From Anaerolineales bacterium (GTDB lineage Bacteria > Chloroflexota > Anaerolineae > Anaerolineales > DRMV01): a stretch of 5,551 bases of DNA. The stretch covers positions 1 to 5,551 of the forward strand of contig WGAK01000018.1 of the NCBI GenBank assembly GCA_015494815.1. Direction: 5' to 3'. Below the pieces are notes generated by a model that was not told the origin of the DNA, ran no database searches, and was given only the letters and a program-made list of their open reading frames with translations. Below, piece by piece: positions 1-4,459 of this stretch (the stretch's first letter is position 1; every line of letters begins with the position of its first letter). A program made the translations under genes and the position numbers.

Positions 1-159
1 GACCAGGGTGCCCACGCCGAAGAACGCGAGCAGCCCCGCGGCCCACAGGCCCCGGGCCCAGGCCGCGGTGGTCCACTGCCGCCGCCGGGCGGTCACGGCC
101 CAGAACGCCAGGGCCGGCCCCGCGGCCAGGGCAATGCCCAACAGCAAGCCCGGCGGCGG
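1..159 (-). other. Inverted fragment of the membrane-protein gene, without start or stop
   Basis: Read on the minus strand from 159 down to 1, this stretch encodes PPPG, then a hydrophobic helix (LLLGIALAAGPALAFWAVT, bases 147-91), then ARRRQWTTAAW and a second helix ending GVGTLV at the window edge. From ARRRQ onward it repeats the protein encoded on the plus strand from base 148, apart from Arg in place of Gln at one position. Helix, arginine-rich cytoplasmic turn, helix is a sensible membrane topology, so this strand probably preserves the natural upstream part of the gene that is missing on the plus strand. No plausible start codon or ribosome binding site was seen, so it is not proposed as a separate gene. 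It is either a rearranged copy or a chimeric join. Confidence 0.7.
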
Positions 160-237
160 CAGTGGACCACCGCGGCCTGGGCCCAAGGCCTGTGGGCCGC
201 GGGGCTGCTCGCGTTCTTCGGTGTGGGTACCCTGGTC
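1..237. repeat. Imperfect 90-base inverted repeat (fold-back palindrome) with 57-base spacer
   Basis: Bases 1-90 are the reverse complement of bases 148-237, with base i pairing with base 238-i. I find only four mismatches: 10/228, 16/222, 52/186 and 53/185. The spacer is 91-147 and is not itself palindromic. Both arms carry the same coding sequence of a membrane protein, on the plus strand in the right arm and on the minus strand in the left arm. Two mismatches are silent in glycine codons (GGC versus GGT); the other two change one codon, CGG (Arg) in the left arm and CAA (Gln) in the right. The left arm reaches the window edge, so its true length is unknown. Confidence 0.93.
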
Positions 238-918
238 AGCGTGAAAATCGGCGGTGGCGACAACCTGCACAACTACGACATGCTCCTGATTGCTACGCTG
301 TTGGCCCTGGCCGTGGCCTGGGCCCGGGGCCTGCGGGCCGCCTACATGCGCTGGGACGGCCGCGGGGCCTGGACGCGCTGGGGCTGGGCCTTGCTGTTGG
401 GGCCGGCCTACTTCGCGGTGACCACCCTCTCGCCCTGGCGGGTGTATCCCGCGGACACCGCGCAGATTTTGGCCGAAGTGCGCGCAACGGTGCGGCAGGC
501 CGCGGCCCAAGGCGAAGTCCTGTTCATGGACCAGCGCCAGTTGCTCACCTTCGGCCTGGTGGACCCCGTGCCGCTGGTGCCCGAATACGAGAAGAAGCGG
601 CTGATGAACGAGGCCCTGGGCGGCAACGCGGCCTATTTCGCGCGCTATTACCACGACCTGGCCACGCAGCGCTTCAGCCTCATCGTGACCGAACCCCTCA
701 AGACCTTCGAGCACCCGGAAGACCAGCACCTCTTCGCCGCGGAGCACAACGCCTGGACCCGCTGGGTGGCCACCCCGACCCTGTGCTTCTATCGCCCGCT
801 GGTCACCTATCCCAAAGTAGGCGTGCAGTTGCTGGTGCCGCGGCCCGACCACCCCGATTGCCGCGCGGTGCTGCCCACGGCCCCCGCGGAGCCGGTTCCC
901 CAGGAGGAGATGCCATGA
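148..918 (+). CDS. Polytopic membrane protein, C-terminal part; possibly family-39-like glycosyltransferase
   Basis: This is the last 256 residues of a larger membrane protein; its true start is not in the window. The frame is open to base 1, but before 148 it is the antisense of the same gene (see the palindrome), so I begin at ARRRQ; a GTG at 223 lies inside a helix and is a poor start. Numbering from 148, membrane segments fall near residues 10-32, 45-63 and 74-92. Between the first two is the loop KIGGGDNLHNYD, a type I associate with uncharacterised glycosyltransferase-like membrane proteins of Chloroflexota and cyanobacteria. After about residue 95 comes a soluble domain of about 160 residues with DQRQLLTFG, VPEYEKKRLMNEA and RFSLIVTEPL. 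The catalytic N-terminal region is absent, so the enzyme class is a guess from memory. It is probably a cell-envelope protein with the C-terminal domain outside. Its stop lies within the start of the Nudix gene (ATGA), indicating co-transcription. Confidence 0.6.
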   Translation, partial: ARRRQWTTAAWAQGLWAAGLLAFFGVGTLVSVKIGGGDNLHNYDMLLIATLLALAVAWARGLRAAYMRWDGRGAWTRWGWALLLGPAYFAVTTLSPWRVYPADTAQILAEVRATVRQAAAQGEVLFMDQRQLLTFGLVDPVPLVPEYEKKRLMNEALGGNAAYFARYYHDLATQRFSLIVTEPLKTFEHPEDQHLFAAEHNAWTRWVATPTLCFYRPLVTYPKVGVQLLVPRPDHPDCRAVLPTAPAEPVPQEEMP

Positions 919-1430
919 GCCATACCGACGCCCAAACGCAGGGCCTGCACCTGGGCCGTTATCAGGTCATCCCGCGCACGCTGATTTTCGTGACCGCGGC
1001 CGGGCGCATCTTGCTGCTCAAGGGCGCGGCCCACAAGCGCCTGTGGGCCGGGCGCTACAACGGCCTGGGCGGGCACATCGAGCCCGGCGAAGACGCGCTC
1101 AGCGCGGCCTATCGCGAGGTGCACGAAGAGGCCGGGCTGCGCGGCGTGACCCTGCACCTGTGCGGCACGGTGTTGATTGACACCGGCGAGCCCACGGGCG
1201 TGCTGCTGCTGGTGTTCCGGGGGATGCTGGACCAACCCCGGCCGGTGCAGCCCTCGGACGAGGGCGAGCCCCAGTGGGTGCCCGTGGACGAGGTGGTGAA
1301 TTATCCTCTGGTGGACGATTTGTTCGTGCTGCTGCCGCGCGTGCTGGCCTGGGAGCCGGGGAAGCCCGTGTTCCACGCGCTTATCGGCGCGGACGCGGAC
1401 GGGCGGCCTTTCGTGCGCTTTGCGGCTTGA
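915..1430 (+). CDS. Nudix hydrolase (MutT-like, nucleoside-diphosphate-linked substrate)
   Basis: The 171-residue protein has a complete Nudix box at residues 53-75: G53, E59, the RE pair at 67-68, EE at 71-72 and G74, matching GX5EX7REUXEEXGU exactly. Those acidic residues normally bind the metal ions that hydrolyse the pyrophosphate bond of a nucleoside diphosphate linked to another group. The fold starts at about residue 21 (RTLIFVTAAGRILLLKG), and the sequence LWAGRYNGLGGHIEPGE recalls MutT or 8-oxo-dGTP-type sanitation enzymes, but substrate cannot be decided from sequence. No signal peptide is seen, so it should be cytoplasmic. The ATG at 915 is favoured because a strong AGGAGGAG sits at 902-909, five bases upstream, and because it overlaps the preceding stop codon, implying translational coupling. 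A longer reading in the same frame back to 162 is a shadow of the upstream gene. Confidence 0.93.
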   Translation: MSHTDAQTQGLHLGRYQVIPRTLIFVTAAGRILLLKGAAHKRLWAGRYNGLGGHIEPGEDALSAAYREVHEEAGLRGVTLHLCGTVLIDTGEPTGVLLLVFRGMLDQPRPVQPSDEGEPQWVPVDEVVNYPLVDDLFVLLPRVLAWEPGKPVFHALIGADADGRPFVRFAA

Positions 1431-1442
1431 GGGGTGGGGGAC

Positions 1443-1757
1443 ATGACCTTTCCGGCCGGGCTGTTGGGCGTTTTGGCGGCGGCCACTCTGGCCGCGGGTG
1501 TGCACGCGCGCTGGGGCCGGGGCTGCGTGACGCTGGGCATTTACACCTTGATGGCCGAGGTAGGCTTTTGGGGTGGTCACTGGCTGGCCATGCGCCAGGG
1601 CTGGGCCTGGGGCCGTTGGGGGCCGCTGGCGCTGGGGCCGGGATTGCTGGTTGCAGCCGCGGTCACGGGGCTGGTCGCGTTTTTGCTCTACCTGCCGCCC
1701 GAAGACGAGGCCGCCCGCCCAGGGCCGCCGCCTCCGGGCTCAGCCGGGGGGCCATAG
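1443..1757 (+). CDS. Small three-helix membrane protein, family not recognised
   Basis: The 104-residue protein is very hydrophobic, with likely membrane segments at about residues 4-21, 29-49 and 60-84. It ends in an acidic then proline/glycine-rich tail (PPEDEAARPGPPPPG). I recognise no motif or family. The ATG at 1443 is preferred over the in-frame GTG at 1434, because a purine run (GAGGGG, 1429-1434) lies eight bases before the ATG and the GTG would place its own binding site inside the Nudix stop region. It follows the Nudix stop by only 12 bases, so it is probably the last gene of that transcript. Its last 18 bases overlap the end of cobS on the other strand. Coding style and codon use look like the neighbours, which supports a real gene, but the function is unknown. 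Confidence 0.72.
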   Translation: MTFPAGLLGVLAAATLAAGVHARWGRGCVTLGIYTLMAEVGFWGGHWLAMRQGWAWGRWGPLALGPGLLVAAAVTGLVAFLLYLPPEDEAARPGPPPPGSAGGP

Positions 1758-2600
1758 GCGCAGCCCGGCCCCCAAATCCGCGCCGAACAGACGCCACGGC
1801 GGGCCGCTCGCGGTGGGCGCGGGGGCCAGCGCGGCCAGCGTGACGATTTCCACCAGCACCTCCAGCGCGCCGTACAGGTCGCCGGTGAAGCCGCCCACCC
1901 GGCGCTGCACGAACGCGCGCATGGCCATGAGCAGCGCCCCGGCCAGCACCCAGGCCATCCAGCCGCGCGCGTCGCCCAGCCCGGCCAACAGCAGCGCCAC
2001 CAGGCCCGTGGCCAGCCACGCGTCGCGGCGCCGCGCGGTGGCGCGCAGGCCGCGGCCCAACCCCTGCGGCCGCGCGTAGGGCGCGGTGACCACGGCTACG
2101 GCCACGGCCCAACGCCCCAGCATCGGCGCCAGCAACACCCCCGTGGGGGTCAGCAAGTGCGCCTTGAACACCACGGCCAGCACCCCGGCCAGCACGCCAA
2201 ACGCGCCTACCCGCTCGTCGCGCATGATGCGCAGCCGCGCCTCGGGGGTATGACCGCCCCACAAGCCGTCGGCCGCGTCCATGAGGCCGTCGAGATGCAG
2301 CGCGCCCGTGAGGAGCACATCCAGCCCGACCACCACCAGCCCCGCGCCGGCGCGCTGCAAGATTCGCTCCCATACCCAGGCCGCGGCCAGATACAGGCTC
2401 CCCAACACCAGCCCCACGAAGGGGTAACAGGCCACGGCCCGGCCCCACACCGCGGGTGCATCGGGGGGAACCCGCCGCGCGGCCCAGGGCCATACGGTGA
2501 GGAACGCGAACGCGGCCCAGCAGCGGGCCCGCCAGCCCACCCGCGCGGGGGGCTTGGGGCGAGGCTCGGATGCGGCGGATGACGGCGGCGTGGTGCTCAT
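1740..2600 (-). CDS. cobS: CobS, adenosylcobinamide-GDP ribazoletransferase (cobalamin synthase)
   Basis: CobS is an integral membrane enzyme that joins adenosylcobinamide-GDP to alpha-ribazole (or its phosphate), giving adenosylcobalamin (or its phosphate) and GMP, the last stage of nucleotide-loop assembly of vitamin B12. The 286-residue product carries the family signatures: LHLDGLMDAADGLWGG at 101-116, with the acidic residues thought to bind metal, RDERVGAFGV at 128-137, GRWAVA at 162-167, and GGFTGDLYGALEVLVEI at 236-252. Several hydrophobic segments surround them (about 60-76, 87-100, 130-147, 163-173, 197-208, 213-226). It is somewhat longer than the roughly 250 residues usual for the family, because of a proline-rich N-terminal tail (1-20) and a C-terminal tail after about 258. 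The ATG at 2600 overlaps the rsmI stop (ATGA), and no Shine-Dalgarno sequence precedes it, so translation probably depends on coupling to rsmI. An in-frame extension up to 2774 lies inside rsmI and is rejected. No other cobalamin gene is in the window. Confidence 0.95.
   Translation of the reverse strand: MSTTPPSSAASEPRPKPPARVGWRARCWAAFAFLTVWPWAARRVPPDAPAVWGRAVACYPFVGLVLGSLYLAAAWVWERILQRAGAGLVVVGLDVLLTGALHLDGLMDAADGLWGGHTPEARLRIMRDERVGAFGVLAGVLAVVFKAHLLTPTGVLLAPMLGRWAVAVAVVTAPYARPQGLGRGLRATARRRDAWLATGLVALLLAGLGDARGWMAWVLAGALLMAMRAFVQRRVGGFTGDLYGALEVLVEIVTLAALAPAPTASGPPWRLFGADLGAGLRLWPPG
1747..1773. other. GC hairpin at the convergent gene ends, without a T tract
   Basis: GGGGGCC (1747-1753) is complementary to GGCCCCC (1767-1773), with a 13-base loop holding the stop codon of the small membrane-protein gene. 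The position, exactly where the two converging transcripts end, would suit a shared transcription end signal. However, neither strand has a run of T after the stem, so it is not a standard Rho-independent terminator and may be only a by-product of GC-rich coding sequence. Confidence 0.25.
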
Positions 2601-3463
2601 GGGGGCGTTTCGGTCCGCGGGTCGGTCGCGGCGTCCTGGGCCGTGAGGATGCGGCGGTAAACCTCCCCGCGCGGGCGGCCGCTGGCCTGGGCCAACCGAC
2701 GGGCCAGGGCGCTGGGCGCTTCGCCTGCGGCCAGCCCCGCGGCAATGGCCGCGTCCAGGTCCGCGTCGCTCCACGCGGGGGCCGAGGCGGGCGGCGGGCC
2801 CACCACTAAGGTGAACTCCCCGCGCGGCGCGCGCTCGGCCCAGGCGTGCACGGCTTCGGCCACGGTGCCGCGCCAGAATTCCTCGTGCGCCTTGGTGACT
2901 TCGCGGGCGATGACCAGGGTCCGTTGGGGGCCCAGGGATGCGTGCAGGGCCTGCAGGGTGGCGTGCAGGCGGTGCGGCGCTTCGAGCAGCACCAGGGTGA
3001 CGGGCAGCGTGGCGACCGCGTCCAGCCAGCGGCGTCGGGCGGCGGCCTTACGCGGCGGATAGCCCAGGTACAGGTAGGGCACCGCGGGCACCCCGGCCGC
3101 GCTCAGGGCTGCGACCGCGGCGTTGGGCCCGGGGATGGGCACCACCCGGTGCCCGGCCTGCCACGCGGCCTGCACCAGGGCCAATCCGGGGTCGTTGAGC
3201 ACGGGCGTGCCCGCGTCCGACACCAGGGCCACACGCTGCCCCTGGGCCAGCGCGTTCAGCACGCGCGGGGCCTGCCGCGCGTGGCTGTGCTCGTCGTAGC
3301 GCACGACCTTGCCCGTGGGAATGTCGTAGTGGGCCAGCAGCGCGCGGGCCCGGCGGGTGTCCTCCGCGGCCACCCAATCGGCCTCGCGTAGCACCCGCAG
3401 CGCGCGCAAGGTGATGTCTTCCAGATGCCCGATGGGCGTGGCGACGATGAACAAAGTCCCCAC
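2597..3463 (-). CDS. rsmI: RsmI, 16S rRNA (cytidine-1402-2'-O)-methyltransferase
   Basis: RsmI uses S-adenosylmethionine to methylate the 2'-hydroxyl of C1402 in the decoding centre of the 30S subunit. At 288 residues the protein has the family's normal length and all its landmarks in order: GTLFIVATPIGHLEDITLRA at 2-21, AAEDTRRARALLAHY at 32-46, YDEHSHARQAPRVL at 56-69, VALVSDAGTPVLNDPG at 78-93, PIPGPNAAVAALSAAGVP at 109-126, YPPRKAAARRRW at 135-146, LEAPHRL at 160-166, REVTKAHEEFWRGT at 187-200, GEFTLVVGP at 215-223, and a small C-terminal helical domain with ALARRLAQASGRPRGEVYR. One oddity is His13 where relatives usually have Asn in ATPIGN. The start is a GTG at 3463, supported by AGGAG (plus-strand CTCCT, 3470-3474) six bases upstream and by beginning exactly at the conserved N-terminus. 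It is downstream of the YtxH-like gene by 66 bases, and its stop overlaps the cobS start. Confidence 0.96.
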   Translation of the reverse strand: MGTLFIVATPIGHLEDITLRALRVLREADWVAAEDTRRARALLAHYDIPTGKVVRYDEHSHARQAPRVLNALAQGQRVALVSDAGTPVLNDPGLALVQAAWQAGHRVVPIPGPNAAVAALSAAGVPAVPYLYLGYPPRKAAARRRWLDAVATLPVTLVLLEAPHRLHATLQALHASLGPQRTLVIAREVTKAHEEFWRGTVAEAVHAWAERAPRGEFTLVVGPPPASAPAWSDADLDAAIAAGLAAGEAPSALARRLAQASGRPRGEVYRRILTAQDAATDPRTETPP

Positions 3464-3477
3464 CGCGGGCTCCTGTT

Positions 3478-3512
3478 AAAAGCAGCACGGCGGCGAGCCA
3501 ACCCCGCCGCCG
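3478..3512 (-). terminator. GC hairpin followed by TTTT between the YtxH-like gene and rsmI
   Basis: On the minus strand CGGCGGCG (3512-3505) and CGCCGCCG (3495-3488) form a perfect 8-base stem with a 9-base loop, followed after six bases by TTTT (3481-3478). This resembles a Rho-independent terminator for the upstream pair of genes, but the T run is short and separated from the stem, so it is more likely leaky. It ends only four bases before the rsmI ribosome binding site, so it could also act as an RNA processing barrier that sets the rsmI-cobS level. Confidence 0.45.
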
Positions 3513-3529
3513 CGTCAGACGTCCGTATC

Positions 3530-3889
3530 TCAGGCCTCGGCCGCGGCGTCCGCAGCGCCTTCTTCGGCCTGCCCCTTGCGGGGGATGCGCTTGGTGGCCT
3601 CGCTGACCACCTGCGCGCCCTTCTCCTTGAACTCCGCGGCCCGCTCCTGCAGGGTCTTGGTCAGTTCGTCCACCTGGGCCGAGAGGTCCTTCACCCGCTC
3701 TTGCAGGCGGCTGACCGTAGCCTCCGAGACCGTCGCGGCCCGTTCCTTCAACTCGATGCCCTTTTCCTTGATGACGGTGCGGGTTTCTTCGCCGGGTTGG
3801 GGGGCATAGAGCAGGGCCAGCACCGCACCCACGGCTCCACCCACGATGAAACCTGCCAGAAAGGCGCCGAAGTCGTTTCGCTCACTCAT
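3530..3889 (-). CDS. YtxH-like membrane-anchored coiled-coil protein
   Basis: The 119-residue product has one glycine/alanine-rich membrane helix near the N-terminus (about 7-28, FGAFLAGFIVGGAVGAVLAL) followed at once by LLYAPQPGEETR (26-37), the hallmark of the YtxH family (helix, then an APxxGxETR-type turn). Residues 38-100 are charged and alternately hydrophobic (VSRLQERVKDLSAQVDELTK), expected to form a long amphipathic or coiled-coil helix, and the tail is Ala/Glu-rich. The family is linked to stress and envelope roles in some bacteria, but its molecular function is not known. The ATG at 3889 is supported by AAGGAG (plus-strand CTCCTT, 3898-3903) eight bases upstream. It follows the two-helix membrane protein by 41 bases, and the pairing suggests a shared envelope-associated role. 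Confidence 0.88.
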   Translation of the reverse strand: MSERNDFGAFLAGFIVGGAVGAVLALLYAPQPGEETRTVIKEKGIELKERAATVSEATVSRLQERVKDLSAQVDELTKTLQERAAEFKEKGAQVVSEATKRIPRKGQAEEGAADAAAEA

Positions 3890-3930
3890 GGCTCTCGCTC
3901 CTTGTCAGGGGATGACACGCTGCCGTGACC

Positions 3931-4389
3931 TCAGGCGTGCGGTTTGCGACGCCGAAAGAGCCCGGCCACGCTGCGCGCCATAGCCAACATCTGGTTGGCC
4001 TTGATAACCGGTTCGGCCGCATGGCGGCTCAAGAACGCGGCCGTGCCTTTGAGGGTGTCCACCGTCTCCTGGGTGGATTCCAGGATGGGGCGGATTTCGT
4101 GTTGCAACAGGTTGATGAGCACGGCCAGTTGCACCAACAGCACCACCAGCGCCACCCCGATGAGCAAGCCTTCCACGGCCAGGAAGATGATGACGATGTC
4201 GCGCAGGCGGGCCGTGGGCGTGCTCGGCTGCAGCAGCACATAGGTCACCCCGCCGCAGCCGGCCATCAACACGAGCAGGCCCAGCGCAGCCCAAAGCATC
4301 CAGCGCCGGCTTCCCTGGACCTCGTCGGCCGGGGAAGGCGCCGTGGGGGGCGTTTGCGGTTCAGGAGCGGCCGATGGTGTCGGGTGCAT
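3931..4389 (-). CDS. Two-helix membrane protein with amphipathic tail, DUF948-like architecture
   Basis: The 152-residue protein has a proline-rich, probably cytoplasmic, N-terminus (1-28), two hydrophobic segments at about 30-53 and 64-95, then a helical region (HEIRPILESTQETVDTLKGT, 97-116) and a basic end (RRRKPHA). The layout, a membrane segment followed by a heptad-like helix with a TxxTVDTLKGT pattern, resembles DUF948-type proteins that often neighbour YtxH-type genes; this assignment is from memory and is the uncertain part. The gene immediately downstream is indeed YtxH-like. The ATG at 4389 is chosen because the TATAAT box lies six bases before it; the upstream in-frame extension to 4512 crosses the promoter and runs antisense to mazG. 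It is probably the first gene of the operon leading to rsmI and cobS. LMAGC (41-45) is inside the first helix and is not a convincing lipobox. Confidence 0.8.
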   Translation of the reverse strand: MHPTPSAAPEPQTPPTAPSPADEVQGSRRWMLWAALGLLVLMAGCGGVTYVLLQPSTPTARLRDIVIIFLAVEGLLIGVALVVLLVQLAVLINLLQHEIRPILESTQETVDTLKGTAAFLSRHAAEPVIKANQMLAMARSVAGLFRRRKPHA

Positions 4390-4401
4390 GGGGACATTAT
4401 A
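4390..4401 (-). promoter_or_regulatory. Promoter -10 box (TATAAT) giving a probable leaderless transcript
   Basis: On the minus strand a perfect TATAAT occupies 4401-4396, and only GTCCCC separates it from the ATG at 4389. Transcription starting about seven bases after the box would begin at or next to the start codon, so the mRNA would lack a ribosome binding site. No clear TTGACA-like -35 box is seen 16-18 bases upstream (best window reads ACCACC), nor an extended -10 TG. The box sits inside a small dyad, TGGGG (4389-4393) and CCCCA (4402-4406), which could be an operator or chance. Confidence 0.6.
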
Positions 4402-4423
4402 CCCCAAACTCGGGGCGGGGTGG

Positions 4424-4429
4424 TAGAAT
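4424..4429 (+). promoter_or_regulatory. Possible mazG -10 box (TAGAAT)
   Basis: TAGAAT differs from TATAAT at one position and lies at a suitable distance from the mazG start at 4460, giving a predicted leader of about 24 bases that would begin inside the left arm of the inverted repeat at 4430-4454. No recognisable -35 box is present 17 bases upstream. The assignment rests mainly on position in the only non-coding gap between divergent genes. Confidence 0.4.
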
Positions 4430-4454
4430 ACCTCACGATTTTTCCCCGTGAGGT
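4430..4454 (+). promoter_or_regulatory. Perfect 8-base inverted repeat in the mazG leader, covering the likely ribosome binding site
   Basis: ACCTCACG (4430-4437) and CGTGAGGT (4447-4454) are exact reverse complements around the nine-base loop ATTTTTCCC. The right arm holds GAGGT (4450-4454), the only Shine-Dalgarno-like sequence before the ATG at 4460, so as RNA the hairpin would hide it. As DNA it is a compact palindrome just after the candidate -10 box and so could equally be a repressor site. If transcription starts near 4436, the left arm would be mostly missing from the mRNA, which favours the DNA-operator reading. Confidence 0.55.
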
Positions 4455-4459
4455 GCATC

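Noticed and set aside
8..244. Short plus-strand reading frame over the palindrome
   Set aside because: Its composition is antisense-type (Ala/Arg/Pro-rich) and the true coding strands of this region are minus (1-159) and plus frame 1 (from 148).
162..914. Upstream in-frame extension of the Nudix gene to an ATG at 162
   Set aside because: The extra residues are arginine/proline-rich shadow sequence of the membrane-protein frame; the strong AGGAGGAG and the conserved domain start both point to 915.
807..1580. 257-codon minus-strand reading frame
   Set aside because: It lies opposite the Nudix gene, is rich in His/Gln/Arg and shows no domain; it is a shadow caused by high GC.
1663..2745. 360-codon minus-strand reading frame overlapping cobS
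   Set aside because: It is a different frame of the cobS/rsmI region with Arg/Gly/Ala-rich sequence and no motif, whereas the cobS frame carries all family signatures.
2601..2774. N-terminal extension of cobS
   Set aside because: The added 58 codons are within rsmI coding sequence, are low-complexity and have no family similarity; ATGA coupling supports 2600.
3903..3917. Small inverted repeat TGTCA/TGACA before the YtxH-like gene
   Set aside because: With only five paired bases, chance is a sufficient explanation, although it touches the edge of the ribosome binding site.
4255..4269. LMAGC as a lipoprotein cleavage site in the two-helix membrane protein
   Set aside because: The preceding segment is too long for a lipoprotein signal, Met at -3 is atypical, and a second membrane helix follows.
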